64,000 nt of DNA from Bog-756 sp963699345 (GTDB lineage: Bacteria; Actinomycetota; Acidimicrobiia; Acidimicrobiales; RAAP-2). The notes under the pieces are model-generated. The model saw only the letters and a program-made list of their open reading frames with translations. It was not told the DNA's origin and ran no database searches. Of this stretch, positions 25,565-38,774 are shown piece after piece (within the stretch, counting starts at the first letter, position 1; every line of letters begins with the position of its first letter). Location of the stretch: NCBI GenBank assembly GCA_963699345.1, contig CAVOTL010000007.1:186001-250000 (forward strand), given 5' to 3'. A program made the position numbers and the translations under genes.

Positions 25565-26587
25565 TCAGGCCCCGGCGCCCACGATGAGCGACAGGTCGAC
25601 CAGCCGGTTGGCGTAGCCCCACTCGTTGTCGTACCAGCCGTTGGCCTTCACCAGGGTGATCCCCGACGCCGACGGCATCACCATGGTGAGGCCGGCGTCG
25701 AAGGTGCACGAGGCGGGGCTGCCGACGATGTCGGTGGAGACGATGGGGTCCTCGGTGTAGTCGAGGACCTTGGCCAGCGGCCCGGAGGCGGCCGCGGCCC
25801 GGAAGGCGTCGTTGACCTGCTCGACGGTCACCTCGCCGGGGATGACCGCGGTCAGGTCGGTGATCGAGCCGTCGGGTACCGGTACCCGGAGGGCGGCGCC
25901 GTCGAGGCGGCCCTTCATCGACTCGAGGACCAGGCTGGTGGCCCGGGCGGCGCCCGAGGACGCCGGCACGATGTTGATGGTGGCGGCGCGGGCCCGGCGC
26001 AGGTCCTTGTGGGGCAGGTCGAGCAGGTTCTGGTCGTTGGTGAAGGCGTGGACCGTGGTCATGAGCCCCGACTCGACCCCGAAGGCGTCGTCGAGGACCT
26101 TCACCATGGGGACCAGGCAGTTGGTGGTGCACGAGGCGTTGGACACCACGAAGTCCTTGGCCGGGTCGAACTGGTCGTCGTTGACCCCCACCACGAACGT
26201 GGCGTCGACCCCGGTGCCCGGGGCCGAGATGATGACCCGCTTGGCGCCGGCGTCCAGATGGGCGCCGGCCGTCTCCTTGGAGGTGAACCGCCCGGTGGAC
26301 TCGATCACCACGTCGACGCCGAGGTCCGACCACGGCAGGGCCTTGGGGTCACGCTCGGCGAGCACCACGATCGACTTACCGTCGAGGGTGAACTTCGAGT
26401 TGCCCACCGTGACGTCGGTGCCGAGCCGTCCGTGGGTCGAGTCGTAGCGGAGCAGGTGGGCCAGGGTCTCGGGAGAGGTCAGGTCGTTGATGGCGACGAC
26501 CTCCACGTCCGCCCCGAGGAGCCGGGCGGCCCGCAGGTAGTGGCGCCCGATGCGCCCGAAGCCGTTGATGCCGATCCGTACGGTCAT
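25565..26587 (-). CDS. gap: Glyceraldehyde-3-phosphate dehydrogenase, type I
   Basis: 340 aa, uninterrupted. Rossmann NAD site RIGINGFGRIGRHYLRAA, catalytic Cys in SNASCTTNCL, catalytic His in TTVHAFTNDQ, and the C-terminal WYDNEWGYANRLVDL. It converts glyceraldehyde 3-phosphate to 1,3-bisphosphoglycerate in glycolysis. An Asp in AINDL after the second strand favours NAD over NADP. First gene of gap-pgk-tpiA-secG; the 118 bp upstream separate it from yvcK, where whiA is often found in other actinobacteria. Confidence 0.96.
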   Translation of the reverse strand: MTVRIGINGFGRIGRHYLRAARLLGADVEVVAINDLTSPETLAHLLRYDSTHGRLGTDVTVGNSKFTLDGKSIVVLAERDPKALPWSDLGVDVVIESTGRFTSKETAGAHLDAGAKRVIISAPGTGVDATFVVGVNDDQFDPAKDFVVSNASCTTNCLVPMVKVLDDAFGVESGLMTTVHAFTNDQNLLDLPHKDLRRARAATINIVPASSGAARATSLVLESMKGRLDGAALRVPVPDGSITDLTAVIPGEVTVEQVNDAFRAAAASGPLAKVLDYTEDPIVSTDIVGSPASCTFDAGLTMVMPSASGITLVKANGWYDNEWGYANRLVDLSLIVGAGA

Positions 26588-26705
26588 GATGCCTCATCCT
26601 CCATCGCGTTCTGTCCACCGGCACGGCCCGCCGCACGAGGCACGGCGTGCCGCCCTGTCGCCCCTCCGACGAGCGGAGCATGTCCACGCTACGACATCCG
26701 AGGGG

Positions 26706-27605
26706 TCACGTAGTCCATCCGAGCAGATCGGAGAGGGTCTGCGCCAGTTTCACGGGGTCGTGGGCCAGTCCGTTGGGTCGGGCGAGGGGCACGTCGACCA
26801 CCGGCACGGCCGGGTCGCCGACCGCGGATGGCGGCCGAATCGCACACCACCCGGTCGATCTCGACGCCGTGGGCGAGCAGGGCGGCCACGTGTCCGGCGA
26901 CGTCGTACCCCGACGTCTCGGTGTCCTGGGGCCGCAGGTTGCAGAGGTAGATCGCGCTCGGCCGCCGAGGCGTTGACGGCGTCACGGATCTGGGGCACCA
27001 CCACCGCGGCCAGCACGCTGGTGAACAGCGAACCGGGCCCGAGCAGGATCTGGTCGGCCCTCGGCCAGGGCGTCGAGGGCGGCGGGCGGCGCCGGGGGGT
27101 CGGAGGGCACCAGCGACACCCGCAGGATCCGGTCCGTCCCGTTGACGGCCACCTGGCCGGTGACCTCGCCTCCGGCGGCATCGGCCTTGAGGACCACGGG
27201 CTCGGTGGAGGACGGCAGCACCCGGCCGCGGACGCCGAGCAGCCGACCGGCCTCGTCGAGGGCGGCCACGGCGTCGCCGCAGGCGTCCATGAGCCCGGCC
27301 AGGAGGAGATTGCCGAGGGCGTGGCCGGCCAGCTCCTCCTCGCCGAAGCGGTAGTCGAAGGCGTTGGCCAGCAGTGATCCGGGCTCGGCCAGGGCGATCA
27401 GGCACTTGCGCAGGTCACCGGGCGGGATGATGTGCAGGAGCTCGCGGAGCCGGCCCGACGAACCACCGTCGTCGGCCACGGCCACGACGGCGGTCACCCG
27501 GTCGGTGTAGGTGCGGACGGCGCGCAGCGTGGCCGCCAGGCCGTGGCCGCCCCCGATGGCGACGACCCTCGGGCCGCCCCCCGGCCCCCCCTCGCCGGCG
27601 TTCAC
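26706..27605 (-). CDS. yvcK: YvcK/CofD-like gluconeogenesis factor; three frameshifts
   Basis: GTG at 27605 overlaps the rapZ stop. The N-terminus has RVVAIGGGHGLAATLRAVR and AVADDGGSSGRLRELL, the nucleotide-binding signature of YvcK proteins, which bind UDP-sugars and influence cell wall synthesis and carbon flux. After extra bases at about 27062, 26962 and 26822 the sequence continues ADQILLGPGSLFTSVLAA, AIYLCNLRPQDTETSGYDV and VVDVPLARPNGLAHDP, ending DLLGWTT. Corrected length is about 298 aa, slightly short for the family. Translationally coupled with rapZ. Confidence 0.9.
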
Positions 27606-28453
27606 CGGTCGACGTCGCGGTGGAACACGGCGGTCGGGAGGCCGTGGGCCTCGAGCCGGCGGGAGAGCTCCTCGGCCAGCACGACCGACCGGTGCCGACC
27701 GCCGGTGCAGCCCATGGCCACCGTCAGGTACGACTTCCCCTCCATCTTGTAGGCGGGGATGAGCATGGCTAGGAGGTCCTCGAGCTTGTCCAGGAAGGCC
27801 AGGGTCTCGGGACGGTCGAGCACGTAGGCCCGGACCTCGGGTTCGAGGCCGCTGTGGGACCGCAGGGACTCGTCCCAGTAGGGATTGGGCAGGAACCGGC
27901 AGTCGAACATGAGATCGACGTCGAGGGGCACGCCGTGCTTGAAGCCGAAGGACACCACGGAGGTCTGCATGGCCCCGGCCGGTTCCTCGGACCCGAACAC
28001 CTCGATCAGCCGGGTTCGCAGCTGGTTGGTGTTGAGCTCGCCGGTGTCGATCACGAGGTCCGCCCGGTCGCGCAGGGGGGCCAGGAGCTCCCGTTCGTCG
28101 GCGATGGAGTCGACCACGCCCCGGGCCGCCTGGGGATGGCGGCGACGCGTCCCCTCGAACCGGCGGATGAGCACGTCGTCGGGGGCGTCCAGGTAGAGGA
28201 TCCGCACCCGGTTGCGGGCCGCCAGCAGGACGTCGACGGCCGGCAGCACGTCGTCGAGGTCACCCCCGCCCCGGCCCACCACGAAGGCCACGCGCTCCAT
28301 CTCCGAACCCGTCCCGTCGACCAGCTCGGAGACCTTGGTGATGAGGGCGGAGGGCATGTTGTCGATCACGAACCAGCCCAGGTCCTCCAGGGTGGCGGCG
28401 GCCGTCGACCGCCCCGCCCCGGACATGCCGGTCACCACCAGGTACTCGCTCAT
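27602..28453 (-). CDS. rapZ: RNase adapter protein RapZ (YvcJ) P-loop ATPase
   Basis: 283 aa, intact, ATG at 28453. Walker A VVTGMSGAGRSTAAATLED, then LDAPDDVLIRRFEGTRRRHP, the FGFKHGVPLDVDLMFDCRFL motif and AMGCTGGRHRSVVLAEEL near the C-terminus; all are typical of RapZ/YvcJ nucleotide-binding proteins. In enterobacteria RapZ controls GlmS mRNA decay and so UDP-GlcNAc; in Gram-positives its role is less clear. Lies 21 bp downstream of uvrC and overlaps yvcK by 4 bp, as in most actinobacteria. Confidence 0.95.
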   Translation of the reverse strand: MSEYLVVTGMSGAGRSTAAATLEDLGWFVIDNMPSALITKVSELVDGTGSEMERVAFVVGRGGGDLDDVLPAVDVLLAARNRVRILYLDAPDDVLIRRFEGTRRRHPQAARGVVDSIADERELLAPLRDRADLVIDTGELNTNQLRTRLIEVFGSEEPAGAMQTSVVSFGFKHGVPLDVDLMFDCRFLPNPYWDESLRSHSGLEPEVRAYVLDRPETLAFLDKLEDLLAMLIPAYKMEGKSYLTVAMGCTGGRHRSVVLAEELSRRLEAHGLPTAVFHRDVDR

Positions 28454-28474
28454 CGTCCCTCGCTCACCTGTCGG

Positions 28475-30469
28475 TCATCGCTCCGGAGCCATCGGCGTGT
28501 GGAGGCGCTCGAACACGGCGGCGCCCACGTCGGCCGGCAACCACGATAGGCCCATCAGCTCGTCCCGGGTGACCTTGCGCAGCTCGCCCAGGCCACCGAA
28601 CTGCTCCACCAGGCGGTTCCGACGCTTCGGGCCCAGTCCCTTCACCCCGTCGAGGGCGCCGACCGTCATCCGTTTGCCTCGCAGGGTCCGGTGGTACGAG
28701 ATGGCGAAGCGGTGGGCCTCGTCCCGCAGGCGCTGGAGCAGGTACAGGGCCTCGGACTGGCGGGGCAGCCGCACCGGGACCGACGAGTCCGGGAGGTAGA
28801 CCTCCTCGAAGCTCTTGGCGAGCGACGCCACGGGGATCCGGTCGGTGAGACCGAGCCGGTCGAGCACCCGGGTGGCCACGTGGAGCTGGCCGAGGCCCCC
28901 GTCGATCAACAGCAGTTGGGGCGGATACGCGAACCGGCGTCGCCCCGCGGCCGTCCCCGGCGCCCGGCCGGTCGGATCTCCCCCGTCGACCGGATCCGCC
29001 CGGTCCACCGGACCCGTCCCGTCCGCCCGGTCCGCCCGGTCCACCTCCCCCGGATCGCCTCCGCCGGTCCCGACGGTCTCCGGGCGCTCCTCTCCGAGGA
29101 GGGCCGTGAGGCGACGGGTCAGCACCTCCTCCATGGCCGCGTAGTCGTCGTTGCCGGCCACGGTGGCCACTTTGAAGTGGCGGTAGTCACTCTTCTTGGG
29201 CAGGCCGTCCTCGAAGACCACCATGGACCCGACGTAGTCGGTGCCCTGCAGGTGGCTCATGTCGTAGCACTCGATCCGGAGCGGGGCGTCGGGCAGGTGC
29301 AGCTCGCGCTGGAGCGCCTCGAGGGCCCGCGCCCGGCTGTTATGGTCGGACGTGCGTTGGAGGCGGTGGCGGGCGAAGGCGTCGCCGGCGTTGCGGCGGA
29401 CAGTCTCCAAGAGGGCCGCCTTGGGCCCTCGCAGGGGCACCTTGACGGCCACCGGGCCACCCCGACGATCCTGCAGGTAGGCCGAGACGGCGTCGAGGTC
29501 CGACGGCATGGTGGGCACCAGGATCTGGCGGGGCACCCCCGACGCCGCCTCGGCGTAGACATCGACGAGCAACCGGGCCACCAGCTCGTCGGGGGTCAGG
29601 TCCTCCACCTTGTCGACGAACAGGGCCGAGCGACCGACCACCCGGCCGGCCCGCACGTGGAAGATCTGGACGGCGGCCTCCAACTCGTCCTCGGCGAGCC
29701 CGAGCACGTCCAGGTCCTCGGGCCGGTCAAGTTCCATCTGGCGCACCGCGTCGGCCGTCCGGACCGCTTCCAGCTTGTCCCGCAGGGTGCCGGCCCGCTC
29801 GAAGTCGAGGGCGGCCGAGGCCTGGTGCATGGAGGCTTCCAGCTCCCGCTCGAGGGGCCCGGTGTCCCCCCCGAGGAACGTGGCGAGGTCGGCCACCAGG
29901 CCGTCGTACGCCTCCTTGGTCACCGCCCCCACGCAGGGACCCGAGCACCGCTCGATGTGGAACAGCAGGCACGGGCGGCCCAGGCGCTCGTGGTTTCGGA
30001 ACTTGCTGTCCGAGCACGTCCGCACCGGAAACGAGCGCAGCAGCAGGTCGAGGGTGCTGCGGATGGCGTAGACGTTCGGGTAGGGGCCGAAGTATCGGAC
30101 CCCACGGCGCTTGCGGCCCCGCACCACGGCCGGCCGCGGCCACTCGTCGCCCATGGTGAGGGCGAGCCACGGATAGCTCTTGTCGTCCTTCAGGCGGACG
30201 TTGAACCGGGGCTGATAGCGCTGGATGAGGTTGTGTTCGAGCAGCAGGGCCTCGGCCTCGGTACCCACCACCATCCACTCGACGTGATCGGCCGAGGCCA
30301 CCATCTGGGCCGTCCGGGGCGCCAGGTTGTACGGGTCCTGGAAGTACGAGTTGATCCGGGACCGGAGCGACTTCGCCTTGCCGACGTACAGCACGCGTCC
30401 GTCCCGGTCGACGAACTGGTAGGAGCCGGGCTCGTCGGGGACGGTACCGGAGGCGGGACGGGTGGCCAC
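28475..30469 (-). CDS. uvrC: Excinuclease ABC subunit C
   Basis: 664 aa, intact. GTG at 30469 is chosen because it precedes the GIY-YIG domain directly (EPGSYQFVDRDGRVLYVGKA). Domains: GIY-YIG nuclease (3' incision, ~10-100), Cys-rich linker (CSDSKFRNHERLGRPCLLFH), UVR domain binding UvrB (~205-240), RNase-H-like nuclease (ECYDMSHLQGTDYVGSM; 5' incision), and helix-hairpin-helix (LDGVKGLGPKRRNRLVEQFG). A charged, repetitive insertion (about 28970-29090; DRADRADGTGPVDRAD) lies within the RNase-H-like part. Nucleotide excision repair with UvrA/UvrB encoded downstream on the same strand. Confidence 0.95.
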   Translation of the reverse strand: MATRPASGTVPDEPGSYQFVDRDGRVLYVGKAKSLRSRINSYFQDPYNLAPRTAQMVASADHVEWMVVGTEAEALLLEHNLIQRYQPRFNVRLKDDKSYPWLALTMGDEWPRPAVVRGRKRRGVRYFGPYPNVYAIRSTLDLLLRSFPVRTCSDSKFRNHERLGRPCLLFHIERCSGPCVGAVTKEAYDGLVADLATFLGGDTGPLERELEASMHQASAALDFERAGTLRDKLEAVRTADAVRQMELDRPEDLDVLGLAEDELEAAVQIFHVRAGRVVGRSALFVDKVEDLTPDELVARLLVDVYAEAASGVPRQILVPTMPSDLDAVSAYLQDRRGGPVAVKVPLRGPKAALLETVRRNAGDAFARHRLQRTSDHNSRARALEALQRELHLPDAPLRIECYDMSHLQGTDYVGSMVVFEDGLPKKSDYRHFKVATVAGNDDYAAMEEVLTRRLTALLGEERPETVGTGGGDPGEVDRADRADGTGPVDRADPVDGGDPTGRAPGTAAGRRRFAYPPQLLLIDGGLGQLHVATRVLDRLGLTDRIPVASLAKSFEEVYLPDSSVPVRLPRQSEALYLLQRLRDEAHRFAISYHRTLRGKRMTVGALDGVKGLGPKRRNRLVEQFGGLGELRKVTRDELMGLSWLPADVGAAVFERLHTPMAPER

Positions 30470-30549
30470 GGCACCAGTGTGCCGTGCCGACGGGCCGGAC
30501 CGTGTCGACCCCGGCATCCGCTCGGAGCGCGATCCCAGGTCAGAGGCAA

Positions 30550-30657
30550 TACACTGGGAGGACGCCGGCCTGGTTTCCGGCGAACATCTACCGCTCCGGG
30601 GCCGACATCCCCGCGGATGGGCGACCAGGCTGTCCCCGCCGGCCACTGACCGGAGCG
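30550..30657 (+). promoter_or_regulatory. nadA promoter and structured leader (candidate)
   Basis: TACACT (TAnnnT -10 type) at 30550-30555 would start a ~125-nt leader before nadA. Within it CGCTCCGG (30592-30599) pairs perfectly with CCGGAGCG (30650-30657), enclosing about 50 nt that can form further GC-rich hairpins (GGGG/CCCC around 30598-30612). The Shine-Dalgarno GAGGAGGT follows 8 nt later. This is compatible with a cis-regulatory RNA, but I recognise no known riboswitch class and such stems can occur by chance in GC-rich DNA. Confidence 0.35.
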
Positions 30658-30681
30658 CCTCCCCGAGGAGGTCACACCCAC

Positions 30682-31800
30682 ATGCTCCGACTACAGACCG
30701 CCCTACCGGACGCCTACACGTCCGCCGGGCCCGACGAACTGGCCGACCGGATCCGGGCCGCCAAGGAGGCGCTCGGCTCCCGGGTGTTCATCCTCGGGCA
30801 CCACTACCAGCGGGACGAGGTGATGGCCTGGGCCGATGCCCGGGGCGACTCCTTCGGACTGTCCCGCATCGCCGCCGGGCAGACCGAGGCGGAGTACATC
30901 GTCTTCTGCGGCGTGCACTTCATGGCCGAGTCGGCGGACATCCTGACCGGGCGACCACCAACAGGTGCTGCTCCCCGACCTCAACGCCGGCTGCTCCATG
31001 GCCGACATGGCCGACATCGACTCCGTGGAGGAGGCGTGGGAGACCCTGGCGGCCGTCACCGACATCGAGCGGGTCGTCCCGGTCACCTACATGAACTCGT
31101 CGGCCGCCCTGAAGGCGTTCGTGGGCCGGAACGGCGGCGTGGTCTGCACCTCGTCGAACGCCCGGGCCGTGCTGACGTGGGCGCTCGGCGACGACGGCAC
31201 CGGGCGCACCCGGGGGGACCAGGTCCTGTTCTTCCCCGACCAGCACCTGGGGCGCAATACCGGCTTCCAGCTCGGCTACGGGGCCGACGACATGGCGGTG
31301 TGGAATCCCCGCCAGGCCTCCGGCGGACTCGACGACGGGACCCTCAAGTCGGCCACGCTGCTGCTCTGGAAGGGCCACTGCTCGGTCCACCAGCGGTTCC
31401 GTCCGTCCCACATCGACGCCTTCCGGGCCGAGCACCCCGACGGCATCGTCATCGCCCACCCCGAGTGCGCCCACGACGTCGTCGAGGCCTCCGACCTCGT
31501 CGGCTCCACCGACTTCATCATCCGGGCGGTGGCGGACGCCCCATCCCGGATCGGTCATCGGTGTCGGCACCGAGATCCACCTGGTCAAGCGCCTCGACGA
31601 CGAGACCCCGGACAAGACGGTGGTGTCCCTCGACCCACTGGTGTGCCCGTGTTCCACCATGTTCCGCATCGACGCCGCCCATCTGGCGTGGGTCCTCGAG
31701 GGCCTGGTCGGCCGGCGAGGTCCGCAACCGCATCGTGGTCGACGAGGAGACGGCGTCCTGGGCGAGGGTGGCCCTGGAGCGGATGCTGGCCACCACCTGA
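30682..31800 (+). CDS. nadA: Quinolinate synthase NadA; three frameshifts
   Basis: Condenses iminoaspartate and dihydroxyacetone phosphate to quinolinate for NAD synthesis. ATG at 30682 with GAGGAGGT 9 nt upstream. The three [4Fe-4S] cysteines are present in their usual contexts: VFCGVHFMAESADIL, GVVCTSSNA, and VCPCSTMFRID. Other family segments: GHHYQRDEV, YMNSSAALKA, FFPDQHLGRNT, HPECAHDVV, GTEIHLVKRL. One extra base each at about 30950 (before DHQQVLLPDL), 31550 and 31711. Corrected length is about 371 aa. nadB and nadC are not adjacent. Confidence 0.93.
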   Translation: MLRLQTALPDAYTSAGPDELADRIRAAKEALGSRVFILGHHYQRDEVMAWADARGDSFGLSRIAAGQTEAEYIVFCGVHFMAESADILTGRPPTGAAPRPQRRLLHGRHGRHRLRGGGVGDPGGRHRHRAGRPGHLHELVGRPEGVRGPERRRGLHLVERPGRADVGARRRRHRAHPGGPGPVLPRPAPGAQYRLPARLRGRRHGGVESPPGLRRTRRRDPQVGHAAALEGPLLGPPAVPSVPHRRLPGRAPRRHRHRPPRVRPRRRRGLRPRRLHRLHHPGGGGRPIPDRSSVSAPRSTWSSASTTRPRTRRWCPSTHWCARVPPCSASTPPIWRGSSRAWSAGEVRNRIVVDEETASWARVALERMLATT

Positions 31801-31822
31801 GCCGACGGCCGGCACGGCGACG

Positions 31823-34952
<3,130 letters not shown>

Positions 34953-34992
34953 GGTGGGAGGATACCGGTGCGGGGCTCGGGGCTCGCCGGGG

Positions 34993-37124
34993 TCAGGCCG
35001 GGGCCGGGGACTCGATGTCGGCGGTGGAACCCGTCAGCACGGGGCTGCCGTCGACCGGGTCGCGGTTGAGCAGGGCCCGCAGCTCCGCCACCTCGTCGCG
35101 GATGAGGGCCGCCTCCTCGAAGCGGAGCTCCTCGGCCGCCTTCACCATCTCGGCGTCGAGGCGGTGGATGAGGCCGGACAGCTCGTCGGCGTCGGGACCG
35201 ATGGCGTGGGCCATCTCGGCGGCGGCCGCCCGGGCGTCGAGGCCGCCCCGCTCCCGGGAGCCCTTCTGACGGCGGGAGCCGCCGACCGGGGTGAGGCCGG
35301 CCAGGTTCCCCTCGCCGCCGAAGCTGTCGCCCCGCACCCGCTCCAGGATGTCGGTGACGGCCTTGGTGATGGATTTGGGGTCGATGCCGTGGGCCTCGTT
35401 GTAGGCGATCTGGCGGGCCCGGCGGCGCTGGGTCTCGCCGATGGCCGCCGTCATCGAGTCCGTGACGGTGTCGGCGTACATCACGACCCGGCCGTCGACG
35501 TTGCGGGCCGCCCGGCCCATGGTCTGGATCAGCGACGAGGCGGAGCGGAGGAAACCCTCCTTGTCGGCGTCCAGGATGGCGACCAGCGCCACCTCGGGGA
35601 GGTCGAGTCCCTCGCGGAGGAGGTTGATCCCCACCAGCACGTCGAAGACGCCGAGCCGGAGCTCGCGCAACAGTTCGATCCGGGCCATGGTGTCGACGTC
35701 GGAGTGCAGGTACTGCACCCGGACGCCCTGCTCGGCCAAGTAGTCGGTGAGGTCCTCGGCCATCTTCTTGGTGAGGGTGGTGACCAGCACCCGGTGGCCG
35801 TCGGCGACCGTGGCGTCGATGCGCTGGCGGAGGTCGTCGATCTGCCCGGTGGTGGGGACGATGTCGACCTCGGGATCGACGAGGCCCGTGGGCCGGATCA
35901 CCTGCTCGACGACGTTGGAGCTGTGCTCCAGCTCCCAGGGCCCGGGGTGGCCGACAGCAGGACGACCTGGCCCACCCGCTCGATGAACTCCTCGAAGCGC
36001 AGCGGGCGGTTGTCCATGGCCGAGGGCAGGCGGAACCCGTGGTCGACCAGCGTCTCCTTGCGGGAGCGGTCGCCGGCGTACTGGCCCCGCAGCTGGGGTA
36101 CGGCGACGTGGCTCTCGTCGAGGACGACCAGGTAGTCCTTGGGGAAGAAGTCGAGGAGCGTGAAGGGCGCCTCCCCCGGGGCACGGCCGTCGAGGTGCCG
36201 GCTGTAGTTCTCCACCCCCGAGCAGACCCCCGTTTCGGCGAGCATCTCGAGGTCGTACTCGGTGCGCATCCGGAGCCGCTGGGCCTCGAGGAGCTTGCCG
36301 GCGCCCTGGAGCTCGCCGAGGCGGACCCGCAGCTCGTCCTCGATGCCGAGGATGGCCCGGCGCATGCGTTCGTCGCCCGTCCCGTAGTGGGTGTTGGCGA
36401 AGACCACCAGGTCCTCGAGGTCGTCGCCGATCTCACCGGTGAGCACGTCGAAGGGGCGGATGCGCTCGACGGTGTCGCCGAAGAACTCGACGCGGACCGC
36501 CCGCTGTTCGTAGGCGGGGTGGATCTCGACGGTGTCGCCGTGGACGCGGAACTGGCCGCGGGTGAGGGCCACGTCGTTGCGCGAGTACTGGAGCTCCACG
36601 AGGCGGCGGAGCAGGGCCCGCTGCTCGTACTCCTCCCCCGGCTTGAGGGCCACGATGCGGTCCCGGTACTCCTCGGGCGATCCGAGGCCGTAGATGCACG
36701 AGACCGAGGCCACCACGATGGTGTCCGGTCGCAGCAGCAACGACGACGTCGAGGCGTGACGCAGGCGGTCGATCTCGTCGTTGATGGACGAGTCCTTCTC
36801 GATGTACGTGTCCGACGACGGGACGTACGCCTCGGGCTGGTAGTAGTCGTAGTACGACACGAAGTACTCCACCCGGTTGCGGGGGAAGAACTCCTTCAGC
36901 TCCGCCGCCAGCTGGGCGGCCAGCGACTTGTTGGGCTCGATGATGAGCGTCGGGCGCTGGACCGACTCGATGGTCCAGGCGATGGTCGCCGTCTTGCCCG
37001 AACCGGTGATGCCGAGCAGCGTCTGGTAGCGGTCGCCGCGCTCCAGTCCCTCGACCAGCCCGGCGATGGCCTGGGGCTGGTCCCCGGCGGGGCGGAAGGG
37101 CGAAACGACCTCGAAGGGTGGCAC
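34993..37124 (-). CDS. uvrB: Excinuclease ABC subunit B; one frameshift
   Basis: ATG at 37124. Helicase-like damage-verification subunit. Walker A GITGSGKTATIAW, the beta-hairpin region YYDYYQPEAYVPSSDTYIEK, DEAD-type VVLDESHVAVPQ, helicase motif VLLSATPG, then GLVDPEVDIVPTTGQIDDLR, GINLLREGLDLPEV, QTMGRAARN, and a C-terminal UVR domain (AAEELRFEEAALIRDEVAEL). One base appears to be missing at about 35942, right after SATPG, where PWELEH should follow. Corrected length is 710 aa. Followed by uvrA after 40 bp. Confidence 0.95.
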
Positions 37125-37169
37125 GTCCAGGATGGTACCGGCCGGGTGTGACAGCCCCTCCGGGGCCGG

Positions 37170-37812
37170 TCAGCCGGCGCCGGAGGCGGGTGTGCCTCGG
37201 GCGGCCCGTCGGGGCAGCCGTTCGAGCTCCGGCCCAGACCCGGTCGACCTCCCGGGCCAGGTGATCGGCGTCGCCGGAGTTGTCGATCACGAAGTCGGCC
37301 CCCTCCAGGCGCTCCTCGCGGCTCGGGCTGGGCGGCCATCCGGGCCGCCACGTCCTCCTCGGTCATGCCCCGCTGGCCGACCAGGCGCGCCGGCGGCGGA
37401 CCTCGGAGGAGGCGTCGACCACGACCACCGCGTCGAGGGCCAGCATCTCCTGGTGCATGGCCTTCAGGAGGGGGATGTCCATGACCACGATGTCGTCGGT
37501 GTCCTTCCAGGCGTCCTTGCCCTCGATCATGGCGATGCCGATGGCGGGGTGGACGATGGCGTTGAGGTCGGCCAGGTCGGCGGGGTCGGCGAAGGCCACC
37601 TCGGCGAGCTTGGGCCGGTCGACCCGCCCGTCGGCGTCGAGGATGCCCGGACCGAACCGGTCGACCAGGGGCTGGTAGGCCGGGGCGCCGGGCTCCACCA
37701 CCTCCCGGGCGACCTTGTCGGCGTCCACCAGGTGCGCCCCGTGGGCCACCAGGAGCTCGGCCACCGTCGACTTGCCGGCTCCGATGTTGCCGGTCAGGCC
37801 GACCGTCAGCAC
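37170..37812 (-). CDS. coaE: Dephospho-CoA kinase; three frameshifts
   Basis: Final step of coenzyme A synthesis. Start codon at 37812 (ATG). P-loop GLTGNIGAGKSTVAELL, DADKVAREVVEPG, RPKLAEVAF and the LLKAMHQEMLALDAVVVVDA segment fit CoaE. Frame changes near 37392 (one base missing, before RLVGQRGMTEEDV), 37325 (one extra, before REERLEGADFVIDN) and 37232 (one extra, before ELERLPRRAARG). Corrected length is about 213 aa. Sits 45 bp upstream of uvrB in the order usual for actinobacteria. Confidence 0.9.
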
Positions 37813-37831
37813 CGGTCGGCCCCTCCCCGGC

Positions 37832-38674
37832 TCACGGGGCGCGCCGGGGGCGCGAGGCGGTGGCGAACAGCACCATGGTGGTCGGGTCGAGGTCGTCGGT
37901 GACGAAGAAGTCGTCGGCGGTGATCCCGGTGGTCCCGCCCGAGTCGCCCCGGGCGATCACCTTGTAGGCGACGGGCAGGGCCCGGGTGTAGAAGCCGACG
38001 TACCAGGACCGCGGCATGCGGTGGCGCAGGTCCAGGAAGTCGAGGCGGAGGATCTTCTCGGCCTTGACCCGCCGGGCCGTGAAGTCGGCCTTGGCGTGGG
38101 GCACGGCGTCGAGACCCTGGACGGTGACGTCGTGGAAGTGCCGCGACAGCAGGGCCCGCAGCTCGGGCGGCTCGAACAGGTGGATGTGGAACGGGTTCTC
38201 GAAGTCCGCCGGGGCGTTGGGGGTGAGGAAGAACGCCGTCCCGTCGTCGCGCAGGACCCGGGCCAGCTCGGAGACGTGCCCCTCGGGGTCGTCGAAGTGC
38301 TCGATCAGGTGGGACGACGAGGCCCAGTCGAAGCTGCCCTCGGCGAACCCCAGGGCCAATGCGTTCATCTGGGCGGTCTCGAGCCCGGCCGGGCCGTAGG
38401 ACCGTTTGGCCAGCTCGACGGCCTCGGCGCTGTAGTCCGCCCCGACGACCCGTCGGCCCGGAGCCATGAACCGGGCCGACTCGAAGCCCTGGCCGCAACC
38501 CACGTCCAGGACGGTCCCCGGACCCAGGCGTTCGATGATGGTCCGGTAGCCGGCGGCGTGGAGGGCGAGCAGCGAGTCGGGGGTCACGCCCTGCTGGGGA
38601 CGCTCGCCGGTGAGTTGGCGGCCCTTCCGGTCGGCGGTGGCCGCCGATCCGGCCGGCACCTGGGCGGGGCTCAT
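37832..38674 (-). CDS. Class I SAM-dependent methyltransferase
   Basis: 280 aa, intact, ATG at 38674. SAM-binding motif I TVLDVGCGQGFESARF, acidic strand VGADYSAEAVELAK, motif around DWASSSHLIEHFDDPEGHV, and a LARVLRDDGTAFFLTPN post-motif: a Methyltransf_11/25-type enzyme. The second half (~170-280) lacks a family-specific signature, so the substrate is unknown. It lies upstream of coaE and is divergent from the AftD-like glycan gene, so it could modify a glycan or a lipid. Soluble, no signal. Confidence 0.8.
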   Translation of the reverse strand: MSPAQVPAGSAATADRKGRQLTGERPQQGVTPDSLLALHAAGYRTIIERLGPGTVLDVGCGQGFESARFMAPGRRVVGADYSAEAVELAKRSYGPAGLETAQMNALALGFAEGSFDWASSSHLIEHFDDPEGHVSELARVLRDDGTAFFLTPNAPADFENPFHIHLFEPPELRALLSRHFHDVTVQGLDAVPHAKADFTARRVKAEKILRLDFLDLRHRMPRSWYVGFYTRALPVAYKVIARGDSGGTTGITADDFFVTDDLDPTTMVLFATASRPRRAP

Positions 38675-38774
38675 CGGCCACCCCGGACGGGTCCCGTGCT
38701 CCGTGCGAACTCGTCCATCTGCTCCCTGTCCTGGTCCCGTCGGCCGGTGCTGCCGTGTCGGCGCTGCAGTTGTT

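Noticed and set aside
38016..38399. Small open frames opposite the methyltransferase and other genes (many in the window)
   Set aside because: They are shadow frames produced by high GC, with no ribosome sites or domains, and lie opposite clearly conserved proteins.
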